Source of the DNA: Nomia melanderi
Taxonomy: Eukaryota; Arthropoda; Insecta; Hymenoptera; Halictidae
Length of the DNA: 64,000 nucleotides
Reading direction: 5' to 3'
Assembly: GCF_051020985.1 (NCBI RefSeq)
Contig: NW_027475133.1
Coordinates: 186,001-250,000, forward strand
Below, piece by piece: positions 38,763 through 52,299 of this stretch. Under the pieces are notes generated by a model that saw only the letters and a list, made by a program, of their open reading frames with translations, ran no database searches and was not told the origin of the DNA. A program made the translations under genes and the position numbers. The first letter of the stretch is position 1. Each line of letters opens with the position of its first letter.

Positions 38763-39763
38763 CTGGCGATATCTCGGGTACTATTACAGATAGCTCAATA
38801 AACCAAAGTGAATTAACTGCAGGAGGCCCTGGCGCATGAATCTGTGCAGCGGGAACGACGTCGGAGCACCAGGGGCCGAGAAAACCACCGTCTTATGGGG
38901 CCGGACACTCAGGGTCGGGGAAAAATCCAATATATATCTGGTGATATCACGTGTGTTATTACAGATAGCCCAATACATCAAAGTGCATTGCCCGCAGGAG
39001 GCTCTAGCGCATTAATCTGTGCAGCGGGAACGACCTCGGACAACCAGGGGCCGAGAAAACCACAGTCTCATGGGGCCGGACACTCAGGGTCGGGGGAATA
39101 TCCAATATATATCTGGTGATATCTCGGGTGCTATTACAGATAGCGCAATAAAACAAAGTGAATTATCTGCAGGAGGCCCTGGCGCATGAATCTGTGCAGC
39201 GGGAACGACCTCGGACAACCAGGGGCCGAGAAAACCACAGTCTCATGGGGCCGAACACTCAGGGTCACGGAAAAATCCAATATATATCTGGTGATATCTC
39301 GGGTGGTATTACAGATAGCGCAATAAATCAAAGTGCATTGTCTGTAGGAGGCCCTGGCGCATGAAACTGTGCAGCGGGAACGACCTCGGACCACCAGGGG
39401 CCGAGAAAACCACCGTCTCATGGGGCCGGGCACTCAGGGTCAGGGAAAAATCCAATATATATCTGGTGATATCTCGGGTGCTATTACAGATAGCGCAATA
39501 AACCAAAGTGCATTGTCTGTAGGAGGCCCTGGCGCATGAATCTGGCCAGCGGGAACGACCTCGGACCACCAGGAGCCGAGAAAACCACCGTCTCATGGGG
39601 CCGGACACTCAGGGTGAGGGGAAAATCCAATATATATCTGGTGATCTCTCGGGTGCTATTAGAGATAGCGCAATAAACCAAAGTGAATTATCTGCAGGAG
39701 GCCCTGGCGCATGCATCTGTGCAGCCGGAACGGCCTCGGATCACCAGGGGCCGAGAATACCAC
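38763..39763. repeat. 1-kb block, partner of 30890-31890
   Basis: Same monomer order as 30890-31890. Private changes include GATATCACGTGTGTTATTAC near 38945 and CACACAGGG near 38730. It is followed by a monomer carrying the second copy of the two-base deletion. Confidence 0.83.
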
Positions 39764-39952
39764 CGTCTCATGGGGTCGGACACTCAGGGTCAGGGAAAAA
39801 TCCAATATATATCTGGTGATATCTCGGGTGCTATTACAGATAGCGCAATAAATCAAAGTGCATTGTCTGTAGGAGGCCCTGGCGCATGAATCTGTGCAGC
39901 GGGAACGACCTCGGACCACCAGGGGCCGAGAAAACCACCGTCTCATGGGGCC

Positions 39953-39957
39953 GGACA
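39953..39957. other. Two-base deletion, second copy
   Basis: CCGGACACAGGGTCAGG, identical to the site near 38384 and with the same GGTGACATCTC downstream. It shifts phase by a further two bases. Confidence 0.9.
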
Positions 39958-41229
39958 CAGGGTCAGGGAAAAATCCAATATATATCTGGTGACATCTCGG
40001 GTGCTATTACAGATAGCGCAATAAAACAAAGTGCATTGTCTGTAGGAGGCCCTGGCGCATGATTCTGTGCAGCGGGATCGACCTGGGACCACCGGGGGCC
40101 GAGAAAACCACCGTCTCATGGGGCCGGACACTCAGGGTCAGGGAAAAATCCAATATATATCTGGTGATATCTCGGGTGCTATTAGAGATAGCGCAATAAA
40201 CCATAGTGAATTATCTGCAGGAGGCCCTGGCGCATGAATCTGTGCAGCGGAAACGACCTCGGATCACCAGGGGCCGAGAAAACCACCGTCTCATGGGGCC
40301 GGACACTCAGGGTCAAGGAAAAATCCAATATATATCTGGTGATATCTCGGGTGCTATTAGAGATAGCGCAACAAATCAAAGTGCATTGTCTGTAGGAGGC
40401 CGCGGCGCATGAACCTGTGCAGCTGGAACGACCTCGGACCACCAGGGGCCGAGAAAACCACCGACACATGGGGCCGAACTGTCAGGGTCAGGGAAAAATC
40501 CATTGTATATCTGGTGATATCTCGGGTGCTTTTAGAGATAGCGCAATAAACCAAAATGCATTGTCTGTTGGAGGCCCTGGCGCATGAATCTGTGCAGCGG
40601 GAACGACCTCGGACCTCCAGGGGCCGTCAAAACCACCGTCTCATGGGGCCGAACTGTCAGGGTCAGGGAAAAATCCATTATATATCTGGTGATATCTCGG
40701 GTGCTATTAGAGATAGCGCTATAAACCAAAGTGAATTATCTGCAGGAGGCCCTGGCGCATGAATCTGTGCAGCGGGAACGACATCGGACCACCAGGGGCC
40801 GAGAAAACCACCGTCTCATGGGGCCGGACACTCAGGGTCAGGGGAAAATCCAATATATATCTGGTGATATCTCGGGTGCTATTACAGATAGCGCAATAAA
40901 TCAAAGTGCATTTTCTGTAGGAGGCCCTGGCGCATGAATCTCTGCAGCGGGAACGACCTCGAACCACCAGGGGCCGAGAAAACCACCGTCTCATGGAGTA
41001 GGACACTCAGGGTTAGGGAAAAATCCAATATATATCTGGTGATATCTCGGGTGCTATTACAGATAGCGCAATAAATCAAAGTGCATTTTCTGTAGGAGGC
41101 CCTGGCGCATGAATCTCTACAGCGGGAACGACCTCGGACCACCAGGGGCCGAGAAAACCACCGTCTCATGGGGTCGGACATTCAGGGTCAGGGAAAAATC
41201 TAATACATATCTGGTGATATCTCGGGTGC

Positions 41230-42700
41230 TATTACAGATAGCGCAATAAATCAAAGTGCATTGGCTGTAGGAGGCCCTGGCGCATGAATCTGTGCAGATG
41301 GAACGACCTCGGACCACCAGGGGCCGAGAAAACCACCAACACGTGGTGCCGAACTGTCAGGGTCAGGGAAAAATCCATTATGTATCTGGTGATATCTCGG
41401 GTGCTATTAGAGATAGCGCTATAAACCAAAGTGAATTATCTATAGGAGGCCCTGGCGCATGAATCTGTGCAGCGGGAACGAACTTGGACCACCAGGGGCC
41501 GAGAAAACCACCATCTCATGGGCCCGGACACTCAGGGTCAGGGGAAAATCGAATATAAATCGGGTGATATCTCGGGTGCTATTACAGAAAGTGCACTAAA
41601 CCAAAGTGAATTATCTGCAGGAGGCCCTGGCGCATGAATCTGTGCAGCGGGAACGACCTCGAACCACCAGGGGCCGAGAAAACTACCCTCTCATGGGGCC
41701 GGACACTCAGGGTCAGGGAAAAATCCAATATATATCTGGTGATATCTCGGGTGCTATTAGAGATAGTATAATAAACCAAAGTGCATTGTCTGCAGGAGGC
41801 ACTGGCTCATGAATCTGTGCAGCGGGAACGACCTCGGACCACCAGGGGCCGAGACAACCACCGTCTCATGGGGCCGGACACTCAGGGTCAGGGGAAAATG
41901 CAATATATATCTGGTGATATCTCGGGTGCTATTACAGATAGCGGAATAAACCAAAGTGAATTATCTGCAGGGGGCCCTGGCGCATGAATCTGTGCAGCGG
42001 GAACGTCCTCGGACCTCCAGGGGCCGAGACAACCACCGTCCCATGTGGCCGGACACTCAGGGTCAGGGTAAAATCCAATATATATCTGGTGATATCTCGG
42101 GTGCTATTAGAGATAGCGCAATAAACCAAAGTGAATTATCTGCAGGAGGACCTGGCGCATGAATCAGCGCAGCGGGAACGACCTCGGACCTCCAGGGGCC
42201 GAGAAAACCACCGTCTCATGGGGCCGGACACTCAGGGTCAGTGAAAAATCCAATATATATCAGGTGATATCTCGGGTGCTATTACAGATAGCGCAATAAA
42301 CCAAAGTGAATTAACTGCAGGAGGCCCTGGCGCATGAATCTGTGCAGCGGGAACGACGTCGGACCACCAGGGGCCGAGAAAACCACTGTCTTATGGGGCC
42401 GGACACTCAGGGTCAGCGAAAAATCCAATATACATCTGGTGATATCACGGGTGTTATTACAGATAGCCCAATACATCAAAGTGCATTGTCCGCAGGAGGC
42501 TCTAGCGCATTAATCTGTGCAGCGGGAACGACCTCGGACCACCAGGGGCCGAGAAAACCACAGTCTCATGGGGCCGGACACTCAGGGTCAGGGGAATATC
42601 CAATATATTTCTGGTGATATCTCGGGTGCTATTACAGATAGCGCAATAAACCAAAGTGAATTATCTGCACGAGGCCCTGGCGCATGAATCTGTGCAGCGG
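41230..42700. repeat. 1.47-kb block repeated at 47192-48662
   Basis: Shift 5,962 bp, which is 34 monomers plus 12 bases; the extra 12 are the TA expansion at 46978-46997. The order starts with an ACACGTGGTGCC monomer (GCAGATGGAACG before it), runs through the 33941-type core, then GAATTAACTGC, GACGTCGG with ACCACTGTCTTATGG, GCATTAATC with ATATATTTCTGG, and CTGCACGAGGCCC. Confidence 0.86.
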
Positions 42701-43607
42701 GATCGACCTCGGACCACCAGGGGCCGAGAAAACCACAGTCTCATGGGGCCGAACACTCAGGGTCACGGAAAAATCCAATATATATCTGGTGATATCTCGG
42801 GTGGTATTACAGATAGCGCAATAAATCAAAGTGCATTGTCTGTAGGAGGCCCTGGCGCATGAAACTGTGCAGCGGGAACGACCTCGGACCACCAGGGGCC
42901 GAGAAAACCACCGTCTCATGGGGCCGGGCACTCAGGGTCAGGGAAAAATCCAATATATATCTGGTGATATCTCGGGTGCTATTACAGATAGCGCAATAAA
43001 CCAAAGTGCATTGTCTGTAGGAGGCCCTGGCGCATGAATCTGGCCAGCGGGAACGACCTCGGACCACCAGGAGCCGAGAAAACCACCGTCTCATGGGGCC
43101 GGACACTCAGGGTGAGGGGAAAATCCAATATATATCTGGTGATCTCTCGGGTGCTATTAGAGATAGCGCAATAAACCAAAGTGAATTATCTGCAGGAGGC
43201 CCTGGCGCATGCATCTGTGCAGCCGGAACGGCCTCGGATCACCAGGGGCCGAGAAAACCACCGTCTCATGGGGTCGGACACTCAGGGTCAGGGAAAAATC
43301 CAATATATATCTGGTGATATCTCGGGTGCTATTACAGATAGCGCAATAAATCAAAGTGCATTGTCTGTAGGAGGCCCTGGCGCATGAATCTGTGCAGCGG
43401 GATCGACCTCGGACCACCAGGGGCCGAGTAGATCACTGTGTCATGGAGTCGGACACTCAGGGTCAGAGAAAAATCCAATATATATCAGGTGATATCTCGG
43501 GTGCTATTAGAGATAGCGCAATAAATCAAACAGAATTATCTGCAGGAGGCCCTGGGGCATGATTCTGTGCAGCGGAAACGACCTCGGACCGCCAGAGGCC
43601 GAGAGAA

Positions 43608-43644
43608 TTACAGATATTTGGAATCCGTCACCCAAGGCCATGTA
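43608..43644 (+). repeat. Divergent 37-bp segment, copy 4
   Basis: TTACAGATATTTGGAATCCG to GGCCATGTA, between CCAGAGGCCGAGAGAA and AAAATCCAGC. Copies 4 to 8 share GCCAGAGGCC, which copies 1 and 2 lack, and are followed by the GCAGATGG monomer. Confidence 0.92.
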
Positions 43645-43974
43645 AAAATCCAGCATATATCTGCTGATATCTCGGGTGCTATTAGAGATAGCGCAATAAA
43701 TCAAAGTGCATTGTCTGTAGGAGGCCCTGGCGCATGAATCTGTGCAGATGGAACGACCTCGGACCACCAGGGGCCGAGAAAACCACCAACACGTGGTGCC
43801 GAACTGTCAGGGTCAGGGAAAAATCCATTATATATCTGGTGATATCTCGGGTGCTATTAGAGATAGCGCTATAAACCAAAGTGAATTATCTATAGGAGGC
43901 CCTGGCGCATGAATCTGTGCAGCGGGAACGACCTTGGACCACCAGGGGCCGAGAAAACCACCGTCTCATGGGCC

Positions 43975-46732
43975 CGGACACTCAGGGTCAGGGGAAAATG
44001 CAATATATATCTGGTGATATCTCGGGTGCTATTACAGATAGCGCAATAAACCAAAGTGAATTATCTGCAGGGGGCCCTGGCGCATGAATCTGTGCAGCGG
44101 GAACGACCTCGGACCACCAGGGGCCGAGAAAACCTCCGTCTCATGGGGCCGGACACTCAGGGTAAGGGAAAAATCCAATATATATCTGGTGATATCTCTT
44201 GTGCAATTACAGATAGCGCAATAAAACAAAGTGCATTGTCTGTAGGAGGCCCTGGCGCATGATTCTGTGCAGCGGGATCGACCTGGGACCACCGGGGGCC
44301 GAGAAAACCACCGTCTCATGGGGCCGGACACTCAGGGTCAGGGAAAAATCCAATATATATCTGGTGATATCTCGGGTGCTATTAGAGATAGCGCAATAAA
44401 CCATAGTGAATTATCTGCAGGAGGCCCTGGCGCATGAATCTGTGCAGCGGAAACGACCTCGGATCACCAGGGGCCGAGAAAACTTTCGTCTCATGGAGCC
44501 GGACACTCAGGGTCAGGGGAAAATCCAATATATATCTGGTGATATCTCGGGTGCTATTAGAGATAGCGCAATACATCAAAGTGCATTGTCTGTTGGAGGC
44601 CCTGGCGCATGAATCTGGCCAGCGGGAACGACCTCGGACCACCAGCGGCCGAGAAAACCACCGTGTCATGGGGCCGGACACTCAGGGTCAGGGAAAAATC
44701 CAATATATATCTGGTGATATCTCGGGTGCTATTAGAGATAGCGCAACAAATCAAAGTGCATTGTCTGTAGGAGGCCGAGGCGCATGAACCTGTGCAGCTG
44801 GAACGACCTCGGACCACCAGGGGCCGAGAAAACCACCGACACATGGGGCCGAACTGTCAGGGTCAGGGAAAAATCCATTGTATATCTGGTGATATCTCGG
44901 GTGCTACTAGAGATAGCGCAATAAACCAAAGTGCATTGTCTGTTGGAGGCCCTGGCGCATGAATCTGTGCAGCGGGAACGACCTCGGACCTCCAGGGGCC
45001 GTCAAAACCACCGTCTCATGGGGCCGAACTGTCAGGGTCAGGGAAAAATCCATTATATATCTAGAGATATCTCGGGTGCTATTAGAGATAGCATAATAAA
45101 CCAAAGTGCATTGTCTGCAGGAGGCCCTGGCGCATGAATCTGTGCAGCGGGAACGACCTTGGACCACCAGGGGCCGAGAAAACCACCGTCTCATGGGCCC
45201 GGACACTCAGGGTCAGGGGAAAATCGAATATAAATCGGGTGATATCTCGGGTGCTATTACAGAAAGCGCACTAAACCAAAGTGAATTATCTGCAGGAGGC
45301 CCTGGCGCATGAATCTGTGCAGCGGGAACGACCTCGGACCACCAGGGGCCGAGAAAACTACCCTCTCATGGGGCCGGACACTCAGGGTCAGGGAAAAATC
45401 CAATATATATCTGGTGATATCTCGGGTGCTATTAGAGATAGTATAATAAACCAAAGTGCATTGTCTGCAGGAGGCACTGGCTCATGAATCTGTGCAGCGG
45501 GAACGACCTCGGACCACCAGGGGCCGAGACAACCACCGTCTCATGGGGCCGGACACTCAGGGTCAGGGGAAAATGCAATATATATCTGGTGATATCTCGG
45601 GTGCTATTACAGATAGCGCAATAAACCAAAGTGAATTATCTGCAGGGGGCCCTGGCGCATGAATCTGTGCAGCGGGAACGACCTCGGACCACCAGGGGCC
45701 GAGAAAACCTCCGTCTCATGGGGCCGGACACTCAGGGTAAGGGAAAAATCCAATATATATCTGGTGATATCTCTTGTGCAATTACAGATAGCGCAATAAA
45801 ACAAAGTGCATTGTCTGTAGGAGGCCCTGGCGCATGATTCTGTGCAGCGGGATCGACCTGGGACCACCGGGGGCCGAGAAAACCACCGTCTCATGGGGCC
45901 GGACACTCAGGGTCAGGGAAAAATCCAATATATATCTGGTGATATCTCGGGTGCTATTAGAGATAGCGCAATAAACCATAGTGAATTATCTGCAGGAGGC
46001 CCTGGCGCATGAATCTGTGCAGCGGAAACGACCTCGGATCACCAGGGGCCGAGAAAACTTTCGTCTCATGGAGCCGGACACTCAGGGTCAGGGGAAAATC
46101 CAATATATATCTGGTGATATCTCGGGTGCTATTAGAGATAGCGCAATACATCAAAGTGCTTTGTCTGTTGGAGGCCCTGGCGCATGAATCTGGCCAGCGG
46201 GAACGACCTCGGACCACCAGCGGCCGAGAAAACCACCGTGTCATGGGGCCGGACACTCAGGGTCAGGGAAAAATCCAATATATATCTGGTGATATCTCGG
46301 GTGCTATTAGAGATAGCGCAACAAATCAAAGTGCATTGTCTGTAGGAGGCCGAGGCGCATGAACCTGTGCAGCTGGAACGACCTCGGACCACCAGGGGCC
46401 GAGAAAACCACCGACACATGGGGCCGAACTGTCAGGGTCAGGGAAAAATCCATTGTATATCTGGTGATATCTCGGGTGCTACTAGAGATAGCGCAATAAA
46501 CCAAAGTGCATTGTCTGTTGGAGGCCCTGGCGCATGAATCTGTGCAGCGGGAACGACCTCGGACCTCCAGGGGCCGTCAAAACCACCGTCTCATGGGGCC
46601 GAACTGTCAGGGTCAGGGAAAAATCCATTATATATCTAGAGATATCTCGGGTGCTATTAGAGATAGCATAATAAACCAAAGTGCATTGTCTGCAGGAGGC
46701 CCTGGCGCATGAATCTGTGCAGCGGGAACGAC
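43975..46732. repeat. 1,575-bp HOR (9 monomers), 1.75 copies
   Basis: Copy A is 43975-45549 and copy B 45550-46732. Markers: AAAATGCAATATATATC; CTCCGTCTC with GGGTAAGGG and CTCTTGTGCAATTAC; GCATGATTCTG with ACCGGGGGCCG; AACCATAGTG; AACTTTCGTC; CAATACATC with GTTGG; GGCCAGCGG with CCGTGTCATGG; CAACAAATC with GGCCGAGGCGC; CCATTGTATATC with GCTACTAGAG; GGCCGTCAAAAC with TCTAGAGATATC. Copies A and B are almost identical where they overlap (one visible change is GTGCATTG versus GTGCTTTG near 46156), so this is probably a recent duplication. Confidence 0.9.
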
Positions 46733-46977
46733 CTCGAACCACCAGGGGCCGAGAAAACCACCGTCTCATGGAGCCGGACACTCAGGGTGAGGGGAAAATC
46801 CAATATATATCTGGTGATATCTCGAGTGCTATTAGAGATAGCGCAATAAACCAAAGTGAATTATCTGCAGGAGGCCCTGGCGCATGAGTCTGTGCCGCGG
46901 GAACGACCTCGGAACACCAGGGGCCGAGAAAACCACTGTCTCATGGGGCCGGACACTCAGGGTCAGGGGAAAGTCCA

Positions 46978-46997
46978 ATATATATATATATATATAT
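46978..46997. repeat. (TA)n microsatellite expansion inside a monomer, +12 bp
   Basis: An alternating A/T run of 20 bases stands where monomers normally have 8. Its monomer also carries GAGTCTGTGCCGCGGG, ACCACTGTCTC and GGGGAAAGTCC. A sister monomer at 58015-58032 has the same flanks and an 18-base run. Confidence 0.95.
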
Positions 46998-48099
46998 CTG
47001 GTGATATCTCGGGTGCTATTAGAGATAGCGCAATAAACCAAAGTGAATTATCTGCAGGAGGCCCTGGCGCATGAATCTGTGCAGCGGGAACGACCTCGGA
47101 CAAACAGGGGCCGAGAAAACCACCGTCTCATGGGGCCGGACACTCAGGGTCAGGGGAAAATCCAATATATATCTGGTGATATCTCGGGTGCTATTACAGA
47201 TAGCGCAATAAATCAAAGTGCATTGTCTGTAGGAGGCCCTGGCGCATGAATCTGTGCAGATGGAACGACCTCGGACCACCAGGGGCCGAGAAAACCACCA
47301 ACACGTGGTGCCGAACTGTCAGGGTCAGGGAAAAATCCATTATATATCTGGTGATATCTCGGGTGCTATTAGAGATAGCGCTATAAACCAAAGTGAATTA
47401 TCTATAGGAGGCCCTGGCGCATGAATCTGTGCAGCGGGAACGACCTTGGACCACCAGGGGCCGAGAAAACCACCGTCTCATGGGCCCGGACACTCAGGGT
47501 CAGGGGAAAATCGAATATAAATCGGGTGATATCTCGGGTGCTATTACAGAAAGCGCACTAAACCAAAGTGAATTATCTGCAGGAGGCCCTGGCGCATGAA
47601 TCTGTGCAGCGGGAACGACCTCGGACCACCAGGGGCCGAGAAAACTACCCTCTCATGGGGCCGGACACTCAGGGTCAGGGAAAAATCCAATATATATCTG
47701 GTGATATCTCGGGTGCTATTAGAGATAGTATAATAAACCAAAGTGCATTGTCTGCAGGAGGCACTGGCTCATGAATCTGTGCAGCGGGAACGACCTCGGA
47801 CCACCAGGGGCCGAGACAACCACCGTCTCATGGGGCCGGACACTCAGGGTCAGGGGAAAATGCAATATATATCTGGTGATATCTCGGGTGCTATTACAGA
47901 TAGCGCAATAAACCAAAGTGAATTATCTGCAGGGGGCCCTGGCGCATGAATCTGTGCAGCGGGAACGTCCTCGGACCTCCAGGGGCCGAGACAACCACCG
48001 TCCCATGTGGCCGGACACTCAGGGTCAGGGTAAAATCCAATATATATCTGGTGATATCTCGGGTGCTATTAGAGATAGCGCAATAAACCAAAGTGAATT

Positions 48100-50199
48100 A
48101 TCTGCAGGAGGACCTGGCGCATGAATCAGCGCAGCGGGAACGACCTCGGACCTCCAGGGGCCGAGAAAACCACCGTCTCATGGGGCCGGACACTCAGGGT
48201 CAGTGAAAAATCCAATATATATCAGGTGATATCTCGGGTGCTATTACAGATAGCGCAATAAACCAAAGTGAATTAACTGCAGGAGGCCCTGGCGCATGAA
48301 TCTGTGCAGCGGGAACGACGTCGGACCACAAGGGGCCGAGAAAACCACTGTCTTATGGGGCCGGACACTCAGGGTCAGCGAAAAATCCAATATACATCTG
48401 GTGATATCACGGGTGTTATTACAGATAGCCCAATACATCAAAGTGCATTGTCAGCAGGAGGCTCTAGCGCATTAATCTGTGCAGCGGGAACGACCTCGGA
48501 CCACCAGGGGCCGAGAAAACCACAGTCTCATGGGGCCGGACACTCAGGGTCAGGGGAATATCCAATATATTTCTGGTGATATCTCGGGTGCTATTACAGA
48601 TAGCGCAATAAACCAAAGTGAATTATCTGCACGAGGCCCTGGCGCATGAATCTGTGCAGCGGGAACGACCTCGGACCACCAGGGGCCGAGAAAACCACCG
48701 TCTCATGGGGCCGGACACTCAGGGTCAGGGAAAAATCCAATATATATCTGGTGATATCTCGGGTGCTATTACAGATAGCGGAAAAAATCAAAGTGCATTG
48801 TCTCTAGGAGGCCCTGGCGCATGAATCTGTGCAGCGGGATCGACCTCGGACCACCAGTGGCCGAGAAAACCACAGTCTCATGGGGCCGAACACTCAGGGT
48901 CACGGAAAAATCCAATATATATCTGGTGATATCTCGGGTGGTATTACAGATAGCGCAATAAATCAAAGTGCATTGTCTGTAGGAGGCCCTGGCGCATGAA
49001 ACTGTGCAGCGGGAACGACCGCGGACCACCAGGGGCCGAGAAAACCACCGTCTCATGGGGCCGGGCACTCAGGGTCAGGGAAAAATCCAATATATATCTG
49101 GTGATATCTCGGGTGCTATTACAGATAGCGCAATAAACCAAAGTGCATTGTCTGCAGGAGGCCCTGGCGCATGCATCTGTGCAGCCGGAACGGCCTCGGA
49201 TCACCAGGGGCCGAGAAAACCACCGTCTCATGGGGTCGGACACTCAGGGTCAGGGAAAAATCCAATATATATCTGGTGATATCTCGGGTGCTATTACAGA
49301 TAGCGCAATAAATCAAAGTGCATTGTCTGTAGGAGGCCCTGGCGCATGAATCTGAGCAGCGGGATCGACCTCGGACCACCAGGGGCCGAGTAGATCACTG
49401 TGTCATGGAGTCGGACACTCAGGGTCAGAGAAAAATCCAATATATATCAGGTGATATCTCGGGTGCTATTAGAGATAGGGCAATAAATCAAAGTGAATTA
49501 TCTGCAGGAGGCCCTGGCGCATGAATCTGTGCAGCGGGATCGACCTCGGACCACCAGGGGCCGAGAAAATCACCGTCTCATGGGGCCGGCCTGTCAGGGT
49601 CAGGGAAAAATCCAATATATATCTGGTATTATCTCGGGTGCTATTAGAGATAGCGCAATAAATCAAACAGAATTATCTGCAGGAGGCCCTGGGGCATGAT
49701 TCTGTGCAGCGGAAACGACCTCGGTCCGCCAGAGGCCGAGAGAATTACAGATATTTGGAATCCGTCACCCAAGGCCATGTAAAAATCCAGCATATATCTG
49801 CTGATATCTCGGGTGCTATTAGAGATAGCGCAATAAATCAAAGTGCATTGTCTGTAGGAGGCCCTGGCGCATGAATCTGTGCAGATGGAACGACCTCGGA
49901 CCACCAGGGGCCGAGAAAACCACCAACACGTGGTGCCGAACTGTCAGGGTCAGGGAAATATCCATTATATATCTGGTGATATCTCGGGTGCTATTAGAGA
50001 TAGCGCTATAAACCAAAGTGAATTATCTATAGGAGGCCCTGGCGCATGAATCTGTGCAGCGGGAACGACCTTGGACCACCAGGAGCCGAGAAAACCACCG
50101 TCTCATGGGCCCGGACACTCAGGGTCAGGGGAAAATCGAATATAAATCGGGTGATATCTCGGGTGCTATTACAGAAAGCGCACTAAACCAAAGTGAATT
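48100..50199. repeat. 2,100-bp HOR (12 monomers), copy A
   Basis: Both copies start with GGAGGACCTGGCGCATGAAT and CAGCGCAGC, then GAATTAACTGC, GACGTCGG with ACCACTGTCTTATGG, GCATTAATC, CTGCACGAGGCCC, and onward to GCATGCATC, GTAGATCACTG, GGCCGGCCTG with CTGGTATTATC, the divergent 37-bp segment, ACACGTGGTGCC and AATCGAATATAAATC. Copy A carries a TCACGGAAAAATCC/GGTGGTATTAC monomer near 48880-49050 that copy B lacks, and lacks the GTGAGGGG/GATCTCTC monomer of copy B. Confidence 0.86.
49745..49781 (+). repeat. Divergent 37-bp segment, copy 5
   Basis: Same sequence and flanks as copy 4, within copy A of the 2,100-bp HOR. The upstream CTCGGTCCGCCAG differs by one base from the CTCGGACCGCCAG of its sisters. 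Confidence 0.92.
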
Positions 50200-52299
50200 A
50201 TCTGCAGGAGGACCTGGCGCATGAATCAGCGCAGCGGGAACGACCTCGGACCTCCAGGGGCCGAGAAAACCACCGTCTCATGGGGCCGGACACTCAGGGT
50301 CAGTGAAAAATCCAATATATATCAGGTGATATCTCGGGTGCTATTACAGATAGCGCAATAAACCAAAGTGAATTAACTGCAGGGGGCCCTGGCGCATGAA
50401 TCTGTGCAGCGGGAACGACGTCGGACCACCAGGGGCCGAGAAAACCACTGTCTTATGGGGCCGGACACTCAGGGTCAGCGAAAAATCCAATATACATCTG
50501 GTGATATCACGGGTGTTATTACAGATAGCCCAATACATCAAAGTGCATTGTCCGCAGGAGGCTCTAGCGCATTAATCTGTGCAGCGGGAACGACCTCGGA
50601 CCACCAGGGGGCGAGAAAACCACAGTCTCATGGGGCCGGACACTCAGGGTCAGGGGAATATCCAATATATTTCTGGTGATATCTCGGGCGCTATTACAGA
50701 TAGCGCAATAAACCAAAGTGAATTATCTGCACGAGGCCCTGGCGCATGAATCTGTGCAGCGGGAACGACCTCGGACCACCAGGGGCCGAGAAAACCACCG
50801 TCTCATGGGGCCGGACACTCAGGGTCAGGGAAAAATCCAATATATATCTGGTGATATCTCGGGTGCTATTACAGATAGCGCAAAAAATCAAAGTGCATTG
50901 TCTGTAGGAGGCCCTGGCGCATGAAACTGTGCAGCGGGAACGACCTCGGACCACCAGGGGCCGAGAAAACCACCGTCTCATGGGGCCGGGCACTCAGGGT
51001 CAGGGAAAAATCCAATATATATCTGGTGATATCTCGGGTGCTATTACAGATAGCGCAATAAACCAAAGTGCATTGTCTGTAGGAGGCCCTGGCGCATGAA
51101 TCTGGCCAGCGGGAACGACCTCGGACCACCAGGAGCCGAGAAAACCACCGTCTCATGGGGCCGGACACTCAGGGTGAGGGGAAAATCCAATATATATCTG
51201 GTGATCTCTCGGGTGCTATTAGAGATAGCGCAATAAACCAAAGTGAATTATCTGCAGGAGGCCCTGGCGCATGCATCTGTGCAGCCGGAACGGCCTCGGA
51301 TCACCAGGGGCCGAGAAAACCACCGTCTCATGGGGTCGGACACTCAGGGTCAGGGAAAAATCCAATATATATCTGGTGATATCTCGGGTGCTATTACAGA
51401 TAGCGCAATAAATCAAAGTGCATTGTCTGTAGGAGGCCCTGGCGCATGAATCTGTGCAGCGGGATCGACCTCGGACCACCAGGGGCCGAGTAGATCACTG
51501 TGTCATGGAGTCGGACACTCAGGGTCAGAGAAAAATCCAATATATATCAGGTGATATCTCGGGTGCTATTAGAGATAGGGCAATAAATCAAAGTGAATTA
51601 TCTGCAGGAGGCCCTGGCGCATGAATCTGTGCAGCGGGATCGACCTCGGACCACCAGGGGCCGAGAAAATCACCGTCTCATGGGGCCGGCCTGTCAGGGT
51701 CAGGGAAAAATCCAATATATATCTGGTATTATCTCGGGTGCTATTAGAGATAGCGCAATAAATCAAACAGAATTATCTGCAGGAGGCCCTGGGGCATGAT
51801 TCTGTGCAGCGGAAACGACCTCGGACCGCCAGAGGCCGAGAGAATTACAGATATTTGGAATCCGTCACCCAAGGCCATGTAAAAATCCAGCATATATCTG
51901 CTGATATCTCGGGTGCTATTAGAGATAGCGCAATAAATCAAAGTGCATTGTCTGTAGGAGGCCCTGGCGCATGAATCTGTGCAGATGGAACGACCTCGGA
52001 CCACCAGGGGCCGAGAAAACCACCAACACGTGGTGCCGAACTGTCAGGGTCAGGGAAAAATCCATTATATATCTGGTGATATCTCGGGTGCTATTAGAGA
52101 TAGCGCTATAAACCAAAGTGAATTATCTATAGGAGGCCCTGGCGCATGAATCTGTGCAGCGGGAACGACCTTGGACCACCAGGGGCCGAGAAAACCACCG
52201 TCTCATGGGCCCGGACACTCAGGGTCAGGGGAAAATCGAATATAAATCGGGTGATATCTCGGGTGCTATTACAGAAAGCGCACTAAACCAAAGTGAATT
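50200..52299. repeat. 2,100-bp HOR, copy B
   Basis: Tandem partner of copy A. It has GGGGGCCCTGG near 50381 instead of GGAGGCCCTGG, CAGGGGGCGAG near 50605 and CGGGCGCTATTAC near 50687. These three changes recur near 54406, 54630 and 54712, so 50.2-50.9 kb and 54.2-54.9 kb are particularly close relatives (shift 4,025 bp). Confidence 0.86.
51845..51881 (+). repeat. Divergent 37-bp segment, copy 6
   Basis: Same sequence and flanks as copies 4 and 5; 2,100 bp from copy 5, in step with the 12-monomer HOR. Confidence 0.92.
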
